A stretch of 11,849 nucleotides of DNA from Candidatus Helarchaeota archaeon (GCA_013375355.1 JABXJV010000090.1:1-11849), one strand, 5' to 3'. Shown: positions 1-7,607, numbered from the stretch's first letter. Translations and numbers: made by a program. Notes: a model not told the origin generated them from the sequence alone.

Positions 1-324
1 CAAAAAATAAACAAAGGAGTGGTAGTTGGCGTAAACGGACTAGTACCAACCTTAGCAAAAAGAAATTTTGCAATTGACGGTTTGGTTTTACTTGCCGAAA
101 CTAATGGATATGCAGCTATGAATGGAGACTCATACGATTTGAAAGCATCTTTAAGATTAATTGAAGTTCTAAATGAAGAATTGGCTCTTACTATGGATGC
201 TGATTTTACACATGAACAAATAATGGGAATGGAAGTAAAATTAAACAATGAAAAAGAAACCATCAAAAAAGAAATGGGCCTAAATTCAAACACAGAAAAA
301 ACTAGCTTTGAATATATTTGTTAA
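1..324 (+). CDS. PAC2-family protein (proteasome assembly chaperone-like), C-terminal part
   Basis: This is the last 107 codons of a gene whose start lies outside the window. The reading frame is open to base 1, so the GTG at 19 encodes an internal valine and is not a start. The visible part has the glycine-rich turn VGVNGLVPTLAK followed by GLVLLAETNGY and a helix around LRLIEVLNEEL. This matches the second half of archaeal PAC2-family proteins (usually about 240-260 residues), which resemble eukaryotic proteasome assembly chaperones. The family is thought to bind proteasome alpha-type subunits or related complexes, but many archaeal members have no proven role. Downstream lie thymine-rich tracts that could end transcription. 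The family call is fairly sure; the specific function is not. Confidence 0.8.
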   Translation, partial: QKINKGVVVGVNGLVPTLAKRNFAIDGLVLLAETNGYAAMNGDSYDLKASLRLIEVLNEELALTMDADFTHEQIMGMEVKLNNEKETIKKEMGLNSNTEKTSFEYIC

Positions 325-331
325 AATTTAA

Positions 332-403
332 TTTTTTCACCTATTTTTTATATTTTAATTACAATCTGATTGCATTACTAAATTTAAAAAAGGCTTTTTT
401 TTT
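332..403 (+). terminator. Thymine-rich 3' region after the PAC2 gene
   Basis: Several T-tracts follow the stop codon: T6 at 332-337, T6 at 344-349, and T9 at 395-403. The last is preceded by an A-run and GGC, giving a weak A/T hairpin. Archaeal RNA polymerase terminates at U-tracts without needing a strong hairpin, so this is a plausible terminator. It is called from base composition only. Confidence 0.4.
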
Positions 404-487
404 AATACTCTTGTCAAATAGAATGAATTGATTGCTTATTTTCATTAAAATATGTAAGTGTACTGGGTTAAAATAGGACTGAATCCA

Positions 488-1768
488 ATGGTCGAGATGA
501 AATTTTTAGGTGGCTGCAGGACTATAGGCGGGTCCGCTATTTCAGTTAGTTCTGAAAATAAAAATTTACTATTAGATTATGGAATGATGATGGGAAAACC
601 TCCTAAATTTCCCTCTAATATCAGTCCAAAAGACTTAAGTTTTATTATCCTATCACATTGTCATGCAGATCATTCATGTGGTTTACCTATTCTATATAGT
701 GGTGCTGCGGCTCCAAGATTGCTTACAACACCACCCACCATTGATCTGGCACGTTTAATTATTTTCGATACGATTAAAATCTCTAAGTATTTCCTGCCTT
801 ATGAAAGGCAGGAAGTAATTCAGATGATAAAAAACACACAAACTTTCGGATATAATAAAGTAAAAATTAAAAACGGAATTTCATTGACTTTCTATAATGC
901 AGGTCATATTCCTGGTAGTGCTTTAGCTTTATTAGAAATTGATGGAAAGAGAATTCTATATACCGGTGACCTTAATTTGACCCAAACTAGATTGGTCAAT
1001 AATGCACATATGGATTTTCCCAATCTAGACTATGTCATTATTGAGAGCACCTATGCATTAGAAGAACATCCAGATCGATTACAAACCGAAGGAGAATTTA
1101 TCCAAGAGGTAAATCAAATAATTGAAAATGATGGGATAGTTTTAGTTCCTGCTTTTGGTGTGAGTAGATCTCAAGAAATTTTGCTTGTTTTAAATAAATA
1201 CAATATTAAATGTCCAATTTATATCGATGGGATGGCACGATCGGCGAGTTTAATTATAAGGGATCACCCAAATTTTATGAGAGATTTTGATTTTTATAAA
1301 TCTGCTTTGAAAAAGGGAAAGCTTATATCATTTCATAGAAAAAAGAAGAAAGAACGATTGGCAGCTATGTCAAAGCCAGGGATTATTATTGCTCCTAGTG
1401 GTATGTTACAAGGCGGAACTGCTGTTATGTATTTAGAATCCCTTGCTGAAAATGAAAATAATGGGATTTTTCTTGTAAGCTATCAAGTCCCCGAAAGTCC
1501 AGGCCGTTCATTACTTGATAATGGATATTTTGTTTCTAAAGAGGACCATAAAAAAATCCAAGTTGATGCGAAATTAAAGATCTATAATTTTTCATCCCAT
1601 TCAGATAAAAATCAATTATGGAAATTCATAGAAAATCTGGATTTAAATCCAGACGCAAAAATATTTTGTATACATGGTGAAGAAAATGCATGCGTTGAAT
1701 TTGCAAAGAAAATCAATGAAGATCTTAAAATAGAAGCCTATGCTCCAAAAACGGATGAAATTTATTAA
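488..1768 (+). CDS. Archaeal CPSF2-like beta-CASP metallo-beta-lactamase ribonuclease
   Basis: This is a 426-residue zinc-dependent RNase of the CPSF73/RNase J superfamily, expected to act in RNA maturation or decay in the cytoplasm. The metallo-beta-lactamase motifs are present: HCHADH at 57-62, AGHIPGSA with H140, and TGD with D161. The beta-CASP motifs are E186 in ESTYA (motif A), H371 in SSHSD (motif B) and H396 in IHGEE (motif C). A histidine at motif C is typical of RNA-acting members. PAFGVSR and APSGMLQGG are also characteristic. There are no N-terminal KH domains, so it is the aCPSF2 type and not aCPSF1. The ATG at 488 is preferred over the upstream GTG at 458 because homologues begin close to the KFLGGCR strand and an AGGA lies nine bases upstream. 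ATG 497 is also possible. The stop is 25 bases before the next gene, which suggests co-transcription. Confidence 0.9.
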   Translation: MVEMKFLGGCRTIGGSAISVSSENKNLLLDYGMMMGKPPKFPSNISPKDLSFIILSHCHADHSCGLPILYSGAAAPRLLTTPPTIDLARLIIFDTIKISKYFLPYERQEVIQMIKNTQTFGYNKVKIKNGISLTFYNAGHIPGSALALLEIDGKRILYTGDLNLTQTRLVNNAHMDFPNLDYVIIESTYALEEHPDRLQTEGEFIQEVNQIIENDGIVLVPAFGVSRSQEILLVLNKYNIKCPIYIDGMARSASLIIRDHPNFMRDFDFYKSALKKGKLISFHRKKKKERLAAMSKPGIIIAPSGMLQGGTAVMYLESLAENENNGIFLVSYQVPESPGRSLLDNGYFVSKEDHKKIQVDAKLKIYNFSSHSDKNQLWKFIENLDLNPDAKIFCIHGEENACVEFAKKINEDLKIEAYAPKTDEIY

Positions 1769-1793
1769 AAAATTATAAATTTGGTAGATATTT

Positions 1794-2753
1794 TTGACCT
1801 CCGAATTAGTACTTCACATTAAAAAATCTACTACTATTCCCATAATAATTACAATAATCATTAGCGCGGTTTTAACTTTAATTGCAATTATTTCTGGAGA
1901 AGTATATCAAGAAGCAGTAATCTTTCCTGAAGCAATTGGAGGGGCAACATTCGGTCTCTTCAATGCTCTATTTTATTTAGGTTTCGGAATTGTTGGAGGA
2001 TTTCTTATTTTTTTAATTATAAAATATGGAAAAATGCAACTATTAAGAGCTATTTTGTTCACAAGTTTCCTTATCCTTACGATTATGATTATTATTTTTT
2101 ATGGTTACTTCTTAATGGTCATTTTTAATATAAATTATTTTGATATACCACTAACAATCATATCAATTGTATTAGGAATTTTAATCACCTACCAATTATT
2201 TTCTGAAAACGCTTCAGAAAGGAGAAAAAACACATCCCTTTTATTTATAGGCGGAGGTTTAGGCTCATTCTTAGGTATTTGGTTGCCATCATGGACCACT
2301 TTTATGATGTTAGCATTATTTTCAATTTGGGATATTTATGCTGTTAAGAAAGGACCAATAAAGCAAATTGTAGAATTAAATCGAAAAGATGAAGAAAATT
2401 ATATGAAACAACTTTCATTTGGTTCCGAAGAATGGGAAATTGGCTTAGGAGACTTGGTTTTTTATACTTTGCTCACAGCTCATATATTATATAATTCTAG
2501 AGTTCCAAATTCTTATTTTAGTTTTCTAATGAGTTATGGAATAATCATCTCATTATTACCTTTTTTTGCGAGCATAATCGGAGTGCTAATTGGAGTTAAA
2601 ATTACATTTAAATTATTACGAAAAAGGAAAATGCTTCCCGGATTACCAATTTCTATTGGATTAGGAATTTCTTTTTTCTTATTATCTTTATTAATAATTG
2701 TTTTATTTCTTAAACCTACAACGATCCTGATTTATCCACTAATACAAATCTAA
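1794..2753 (+). CDS. Presenilin/signal peptide peptidase-like intramembrane aspartyl protease
   Basis: This 319-residue polytopic protein has about nine hydrophobic helices, near residues 15-35, 54-78, 84-108, 116-136, 147-165, 167-184, 215-233, 245-273 and 284-307. The three signatures of the presenilin/SPP (peptidase A22) superfamily sit where expected: WD with D180 at the end of helix 6, GLGD with D220 in helix 7, and PGLP (282-285), a variant of the PAL motif, at the start of helix 9. Both catalytic aspartates are kept, so it should cleave transmembrane segments, perhaps leftover signal peptides. Archaeal homologues use the same YD/GxGD/PAL layout. The start is TTG, because an in-frame stop lies just upstream (1785-1787) and the first internal ATG would remove two membrane helices. 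It lies 25 bases after the beta-CASP RNase gene. The family call rests on motifs and topology. Confidence 0.82.
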   Translation: MTSELVLHIKKSTTIPIIITIIISAVLTLIAIISGEVYQEAVIFPEAIGGATFGLFNALFYLGFGIVGGFLIFLIIKYGKMQLLRAILFTSFLILTIMIIIFYGYFLMVIFNINYFDIPLTIISIVLGILITYQLFSENASERRKNTSLLFIGGGLGSFLGIWLPSWTTFMMLALFSIWDIYAVKKGPIKQIVELNRKDEENYMKQLSFGSEEWEIGLGDLVFYTLLTAHILYNSRVPNSYFSFLMSYGIIISLLPFFASIIGVLIGVKITFKLLRKRKMLPGLPISIGLGISFFLLSLLIIVLFLKPTTILIYPLIQI

Positions 2754-2764
2754 TCCTGATAATT

Positions 2765-2959
2765 TTACATTTCAATAATTTGACAATTTATCTTTTTTAT
2801 TACTTCTTCTGCTTCATTAGGCTCGATTTTTAATACATATAAAGCTTTTTTAGTTCTTAATTTCAGTTTTACAGCTTCTTTTTTTCTCTTAATCCTACAT
2901 TCAGTCGCATGTTTTGAAATTTCTATAAACTCTTTGATATCTTGAATAGTTTTCGGCAT
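2765..2959 (-). CDS. rpl38e: Large-subunit ribosomal protein eL38
   Basis: This 64-residue basic protein matches eL38 over its full length. It has the N-terminal MPKTIQDIKEFIEISK (eukaryotic proteins start MPRKIEEIKDFL), a central strand pair KEAVKLKLRTKKALYVLKI, and a C-terminal helix EAEEVIKKI. eL38 is a small protein of the large ribosomal subunit found in eukaryotes, Asgard archaea and part of the TACK archaea, and absent from bacteria. Start ATG and length agree with the family. The gene is convergent with the intramembrane protease gene, with only 11 bases between the stops, and diverges from tRNA-Val. It probably has its own promoter in the AT-rich stretch at 2960-3010. Confidence 0.88.
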   Translation of the reverse strand: MPKTIQDIKEFIEISKHATECRIKRKKEAVKLKLRTKKALYVLKIEPNEAEEVIKKINCQIIEM

Positions 2960-3070
2960 ATTCTTTTAACACAACCTTTAATTACTTTAAAATCTATAAT
3001 TTGTCTATTTGTTACTATAAAATTAAATATTTCTACAGATTCTTTTTAAAATTTAAAGAATAAAAAAAAT

Positions 3071-3078
3071 CTTATAAA
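3071..3078 (+). promoter_or_regulatory. TATA box of tRNA-Val
   Basis: The sequence CTTATAAA lies about 20 bases before the mature tRNA 5' end, in an otherwise A-rich stretch. This is close to the spacing expected for an archaeal box A driving a tRNA with almost no leader. It is called by motif and position only. Confidence 0.5.
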
Positions 3079-3095
3079 AACTAATTCTTATGTAA

Positions 3096-3169
3096 GGACT
3101 TGTGGTCTAGCTGGTTATGACGCTGCCTTCACGTGGCAGAAGTCCTGGGTTCGAATCCCAGCAAGTCCA
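3096..3169 (+). tRNA. tRNA-Val (anticodon CAC)
   Basis: A 74-base cloverleaf can be drawn by hand. The acceptor arm GGACTTG pairs with CAAGTCC without mismatch, the D-arm is closed by GTC/GAC, the anticodon stem is CTGCC/GGCAG with loop TTCACGT, and the T-arm is CTGGG/CCCAG with loop TTCGAAT. The loop puts CAC at positions 34-36, which reads the valine codon GUG. The discriminator base is A. The 3' CCA is not encoded beyond the discriminator (the next base is T), so it must be added enzymatically. There is no intron. Confidence 0.96.
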
Positions 3170-3451
3170 TCAAATTAATTTTTAAATAAGAGTATTATAT
3201 AACTAGTTTCTAATCCTTTTAATAATTTTTTAAAGCGGATTTTGAATGACAACTCATTTAACTTTCCATTCATTAAGGAATCTTAAAAAGTGCGCGTATT
3301 TCCATTTTTAATTATACATATAAATTAAAAAAACTAAAAATTAATTTGGAAGAAATTAAAATTTATTTGCAAGGAATCGTATAATATCAATAAGTATAAA
3401 TTATTTAGGCGCTAGTCCTCATATAATTTTAAGTGAGGGAACAAATAAAAA
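3170..3451 (+). promoter_or_regulatory. AT-rich intergenic region upstream of the winged-helix/zinc-ribbon gene
   Basis: No credible gene is seen in these 282 bases. The region holds T-rich stretches just after the tRNA, TATA-like sequences near 3379-3386 and 3393-3400, and a short inverted repeat, CCTCA (3417-3421) with TGAGG (3434-3438). The right arm of that repeat contains the only Shine-Dalgarno-like GAGGG before the ATG at 3452. A 21-codon frame from 3246 has no protein-like features. Confidence 0.4.
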
Positions 3452-5170
3452 ATGGATGCCATTGCGAACGAAATAATCGAGTATATGAATAAAATTTTAT
3501 CACAAACCACTTACTTAGGAATATTTGGTGAAAATGATAAAGTTTATTACATGCAAGGAGCTTTAAAAAAATATCTCCCGTTTCTTCAATCATATATTCA
3601 GGAAAATTTTAAACTTTTGGGTGTTGGGGACCACAGCATACCCCTTTCTGGTGTAAACCTTGTTTTTTTTAAAATTACAGAGAATTCCATACTTGTTTTA
3701 CATACTAGAGAAGGACCGGTAGGTCAACTATTGGCATTTAAAAGTAGAATGTTTAGATTTGCTGATAAGATAGAAGATGAAATAATTAAACTTACTCCAG
3801 TTAAGAAAAAAACTGAACCTAGAAAAAAGACTGCTGTGAGCGCTGAAAGAATTCCAGTTCTAACAGTTTCTATTGATAAAAAGAAATTTCCGATGGATGA
3901 AGCTTCGATTCTACATAATATTGATGGAGAAAAGACTATAACAGAAATCTGTCAAAAAACAAAGATTCCCAGATTGAAAGTCAACGAAATTCTAAAGAAA
4001 TATCAAAAGAAAGGTTGGGTTAGATTAAAACGGGTGATTGGAGGCAAAACACCTAAACCTACAGAAAAACCTCAAATAATAATAACCAAAGAGGTTAAAA
4101 AGGTAACTAAGCCAAAACCACCTGCTCCAAAGATAATAAAGACTCCTACTCCTTCGCAACCAAAAAGACCAGCGCCATTTGTAGCAAAGACTCCAGAGTC
4201 AAAAAAAGTGGCACAGCCTATTACTAAACCTACAATTCCAACAAAGCCTATTATAGAAAAAAAAGTAATCCCAGAATTTCAACCCAAAGGGGCAGAACCT
4301 GAAGTATTAGATGATGAAATTATTTACAACTTTCCTATCTTAACAGTTGAAGAACCTAAAGTAAAAATGTCGAAAAATGAACAAAAAATTTTGAAGATGT
4401 GCGATGGAAGGAATACTGTAGAAGATATTTGCAATATTTTCTCAATGAATAAAGTAGAACTTATGAGCACTTTACGAAAATTCCAGAAAAAAGGTATCCT
4501 TAAGCTTACTAGAATAATTCCAAGTTCAACAAAAGAGGCTAAGGCTAAGATTTTAGAAAAAAAATCTGTTTCGATAGATGAATATGATAAACACCTCGTT
4601 GGACAATTAGACGACTTAATTGATAAAGTAGAAAAGAAAATAGAAATGAGGATAGAGGATGAAGACCCAGAAAAGCTTGTTGAAAAAGCTGTTCAAAAAC
4701 AAGCTGTTCCAGAAGAACCTATAGTAGCTGAAGAAGAATTTGAAGAGACATTAACTGATTTGGAAAAACTTTTAGAAACTACTGAAGAAAGTTCTGAATC
4801 TTCGGAAATACAAAGTTTCGATGACGCACTTACAGAATTAACCGACTTACTTGATGATTCAAGTACAAAGGAAAAAACAACAGAGTCTATAAGCTTAGAG
4901 CAACCCATAAGTGAGCCAGAAAAAAAAGCGAGTAGTACACCCCTTACTCCTACTGAATCGGAGGTTAGCACCACTAATGAAACCCAAACGGAAATAGTTC
5001 CAAAAATTAAAGGAGCAAAAGTAATTTGTCAGCATTGTAAAGCAGCTCTACCTTCCACAAAAAGAATCTGTTCACAATGTGGTAATCCCGTTCGAACTTG
5101 TCCCCACTGTTCAGCACCAATCTCTGTACATACGAGAATTTGTCCAGATTGTAGTGGTATAGTAACTTAG
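3452..5170 (+). CDS. Multidomain roadblock/longin-like, double winged-helix, double zinc-ribbon protein
   Basis: This 572-residue soluble protein has no family name I recognise. Residues 1-112 look like a small alpha/beta roadblock/LC7- or longin-like domain ending in VGQLLAFKSRMFRFADKI. Residues 134-196 and 294-356 are two copies of one module: a short strand (IPVLTV / FPILTV), then a winged helix with the shared pattern DG..T..(D/E)IC and a conserved KYQKKGW / KFQKKGI wing. A lysine- and proline-rich linker (197-285) separates them. Residues 380-515 are acidic and low in complexity. The C-terminus has two zinc ribbons in tandem, with cysteines 526/529/540/543 and 550/553/564/567. The mix suggests a regulatory or scaffold protein that binds nucleic acid or a small GTPase partner, but this is inference. 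It lies 88 bases before the membrane-anchored coat-like gene on the same strand. Confidence 0.75.
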   Translation: MDAIANEIIEYMNKILSQTTYLGIFGENDKVYYMQGALKKYLPFLQSYIQENFKLLGVGDHSIPLSGVNLVFFKITENSILVLHTREGPVGQLLAFKSRMFRFADKIEDEIIKLTPVKKKTEPRKKTAVSAERIPVLTVSIDKKKFPMDEASILHNIDGEKTITEICQKTKIPRLKVNEILKKYQKKGWVRLKRVIGGKTPKPTEKPQIIITKEVKKVTKPKPPAPKIIKTPTPSQPKRPAPFVAKTPESKKVAQPITKPTIPTKPIIEKKVIPEFQPKGAEPEVLDDEIIYNFPILTVEEPKVKMSKNEQKILKMCDGRNTVEDICNIFSMNKVELMSTLRKFQKKGILKLTRIIPSSTKEAKAKILEKKSVSIDEYDKHLVGQLDDLIDKVEKKIEMRIEDEDPEKLVEKAVQKQAVPEEPIVAEEEFEETLTDLEKLLETTEESSESSEIQSFDDALTELTDLLDDSSTKEKTTESISLEQPISEPEKKASSTPLTPTESEVSTTNETQTEIVPKIKGAKVICQHCKAALPSTKRICSQCGNPVRTCPHCSAPISVHTRICPDCSGIVT

Positions 5171-5258
5171 GACTTTTTCATATTTTTTAAAATAAAAATC
5201 AAATTTATTCTAAAATTTTAACAAAAACTTTTAACAAATTTTTTTTAGGGATATTAAT

Positions 5259-7490
5259 TTGAAAAATGCACGAAATTTAAGTATTGGAATTGGAATTATA
5301 ATATTTTCGATAATTTATTTTATTCTACCTAAAGGTCTGCCCGATATATCCATTATTACCCTGATAATAAATATTATTTTCGTAGTTCCTGGTTGTATTG
5401 CAGGAATCTTACTCTATATTGGAGCTGTTCAAATAAATAAGAAGATTCTAATTCTTGGGCTTATTATTTGTATTGGTCTTTATGGATATCTCATATATTT
5501 ACTTATTTCTTTACTATTTGTTAGTCAGATTTCAGTTATGCTTTTAAACCTTTTAATATTAATGGTGCTATTGTTAGAAGGTATTACCCCTTTCAGTATA
5601 AATATAATTTTGATACTTGATGCAATAATGATCACACCCTTAAATTTAACTTTAGCAAATGGTCCGATTTTAGCTCTTCTTTTAATAACTAATATAATTT
5701 TGGGAGCTTATTCTTATAAAATAGCTTCTAGTGGAGAAGACTTTAAAAGAAGGAAGGAAGAAAAATTAGCAAAAATTGTTGAAGAGAATCGGAAAAAAAA
5801 GTATGAGGCAGCTATTTATATTAAAAAAATTTCATCGATTTATGATGAAGTATCATTTAATTTTATTTCTTCAAAAACTGGTTTAAAAAAAGATGATATT
5901 CATCACTTAATTGTAGATCTGCTACATAAGGAAGAAATTAGTGGAAGAATAAAAGGTAGTTCTATTATTTTCAAAGAAGTAGAGAAGATTAAATTAGGAA
6001 AAAAATATCTCCTATTAAAAAGAGCATACGATTATCTTGGCGGTAACATAAGGTATAAAGTAGTCGTGGTGAATCCAACCATTGATACCATTAAGGATAT
6101 TTCAGTAAAAATAAATGTTAAAGAACAACAGTATGAACTTGGGACCCCAGAAAAAACAATAAAAATACTTGAACCTGGTGAATCTCTTGGCTTGGACTTT
6201 ATGTTAACTCCCTTAACGTGTGGAAGAACTAGAATTCATGGAACTGTCTCATATTATACAATTGGAAAAGAATCAATTTCAAGGGAAATTACTCCCACAA
6301 TGGTTCAAATTAAATGCCCCTTGGTGCAGCCCAAAAAAATGGTTTTATCAGAAACAATAGACTTAATGGAGAAATTGCAGAAAAGTCAAATTCAAATTGA
6401 TTTTTCAGGGCTCAATAAAGATATAGCGTATCAAATTACAAAGGAACAGATTTCATCATTAGATGTCACAGAAGTGGAAGAATATAAAGACGTTTACCGA
6501 AAGATTTATTGTGGAGAGGCGAAAGTTGGAGGAGATATCATTATAATCGACTTAAAAATAAAAGACAAGATAATAATAGATGTGTATTTAAGGGATATCA
6601 AGCAAGCAACTGGATTCTTAGCTTATATTAAAAATTTAATAAACCTCGCAATACAATATTCATCCAAAATCGTAAGTACCATGGACACTATTACGAATAA
6701 AATTTATAATGCCTTTGAATTTGCCACCCGCCTCTCAGAGCTATATAAACTGTGTTTTGAGAAAGCTCCTGTGGATGATATACTCCTAATACTTAAGGAA
6801 TTAAATATAAAATCAAATACATATTTCCCTGACTTAAAGGCAACAAAAATATTTAAAAGCTTATTTAATAAATGGATTAATAATTTAGAAGGTATTAAAT
6901 ATGAGGAAATATGGGATAGGACATATATTAACTTAGAATACGATATATTAAACTTGATTGACGTTACAATTACTCTTTCAGATACATATTCTGAAACTTA
7001 TTTCAAATCACCAAATATAGTTGAATCTACGAAGAAGTTTATTGAAACTGGAAATTTAAGGTTAAAAAATCAATTGGATAAAATGAATGAACAATATTCA
7101 AATCAAATATTATTTACTTTAATGATAATCAATAAGGAACGGGGAGTGACCATGTATAATTACAATTTTACTGAAGAATCGCCTAATCCTTATTTAATTG
7201 GTGGGTTTTTAGCTGCGATTCAAAGTTTTGGAATAGAACTATCAAAAGACGCTAAAGAAACTGCGATGAAAAAGCTTTCTTATGAGCATTTTGAAATACA
7301 ACTGCAAACTGGACGATATGCTATAGCAGCTCTTATCACTTCAGGTTTGCCAAACGAATTAATTATAGAACGGCATAGAGAATTATTAATGAGATTTGAA
7401 AAAGAATATGAGCAAGAATTAATAAATTTCAAAGGAGAAATAACCGGCTTCAGTAGCGCTAAAGAATTAATAAAAAATATATTTACTTAA
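5259..7490 (+). CDS. Membrane-anchored winged-helix, appendage-like and longin-like protein
   Basis: This 743-residue protein has a modular build. Residues 8-152 hold about five hydrophobic helices. A basic, charged helix (160-183) follows, probably cytoplasmic. Residues 185-245 resemble a winged helix of the PCI/ESCRT-II type (SSKTGLKKDDIHHLIVDLL, then ISGRIKG). Residues 262-355 are strand-rich with VVVVNPTIDTIKDISVKI and ILEPGESLGLDFML, like an Ig-type or adaptor-appendage sandwich. Residues 360-465 are mixed alpha/beta, 470-610 mostly helical, and 615-743 resemble a longin-like domain (LFTLMIINKERGV, then PYLIGGFLAAIQSFG, then a helix and RFEKEYEQEL). Longin and appendage folds are building blocks of eukaryotic vesicle coats, so a membrane-adaptor role is possible but unproven. 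The start is TTG: an AGGG lies eight bases upstream, and the ATG at 5266 is out of frame and soon stops. Confidence 0.75.
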   Translation: MKNARNLSIGIGIIIFSIIYFILPKGLPDISIITLIINIIFVVPGCIAGILLYIGAVQINKKILILGLIICIGLYGYLIYLLISLLFVSQISVMLLNLLILMVLLLEGITPFSINIILILDAIMITPLNLTLANGPILALLLITNIILGAYSYKIASSGEDFKRRKEEKLAKIVEENRKKKYEAAIYIKKISSIYDEVSFNFISSKTGLKKDDIHHLIVDLLHKEEISGRIKGSSIIFKEVEKIKLGKKYLLLKRAYDYLGGNIRYKVVVVNPTIDTIKDISVKINVKEQQYELGTPEKTIKILEPGESLGLDFMLTPLTCGRTRIHGTVSYYTIGKESISREITPTMVQIKCPLVQPKKMVLSETIDLMEKLQKSQIQIDFSGLNKDIAYQITKEQISSLDVTEVEEYKDVYRKIYCGEAKVGGDIIIIDLKIKDKIIIDVYLRDIKQATGFLAYIKNLINLAIQYSSKIVSTMDTITNKIYNAFEFATRLSELYKLCFEKAPVDDILLILKELNIKSNTYFPDLKATKIFKSLFNKWINNLEGIKYEEIWDRTYINLEYDILNLIDVTITLSDTYSETYFKSPNIVESTKKFIETGNLRLKNQLDKMNEQYSNQILFTLMIINKERGVTMYNYNFTEESPNPYLIGGFLAAIQSFGIELSKDAKETAMKKLSYEHFEIQLQTGRYAIAALITSGLPNELIIERHRELLMRFEKEYEQELINFKGEITGFSSAKELIKNIFT

Positions 7491-7521
7491 TTTATTATTC
7501 TTAAATCTTTATTTAATCCCC

Positions 7522-7559
7522 GACAATTAATTTTAAGAGATATTTAAGCATTGATTGTC
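7522..7559 (+). repeat. Imperfect inverted repeat between the coat-like gene and eL40
   Basis: GACAATTAA at 7522-7530 can pair with TTGATTGTC at 7551-7559, giving nine pairs with one G-T wobble around a loop of about 20 bases. It lies 31 bases after the stop of the coat-like gene and about 85 bases before eL40. It could be an mRNA 3' hairpin or a protein-binding site. In such AT-rich DNA a chance repeat is also possible. Confidence 0.3.
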
Positions 7560-7599
7560 AATCTTGAATAGTTAAATTATTAAATGCTGATGTTACTAG

Positions 7600-7607
7600 T
7601 TATATAA
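7600..7607 (+). promoter_or_regulatory. TATA box of the eL40 gene
   Basis: TTATATAA lies about 40 bases upstream of the eL40 ATG. With the usual archaeal distance of about 25 bases to the transcription start, this gives a short leader of roughly 15-20 bases. No Shine-Dalgarno sequence is visible in that leader. Confidence 0.45.

Noticed and set aside
19..324. A complete 101-residue gene starting at the GTG at 19
   Set aside because: The frame is open to base 1 and the residues before the GTG continue the PAC2-family strand, so this is an internal valine in a gene cut by the edge.
458..487. GTG at 458 as start of the beta-CASP RNase
   Set aside because: It would add ten residues before the point where the family begins, and the ATG at 488 has an AGGA at good spacing.
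3170..3451. A C/D box RNA or second tRNA in the gap after tRNA-Val
   Set aside because: I found no C box with a matching D box and no second cloverleaf; the region is only AT-rich.
4693..4974. Minus-strand reading frame of 93 codons
   Set aside because: It lies antisense inside the acidic, low-complexity part of the winged-helix/zinc-ribbon gene; its serine/valine-rich translation is a mirror of Glu/Thr/Ser codons.
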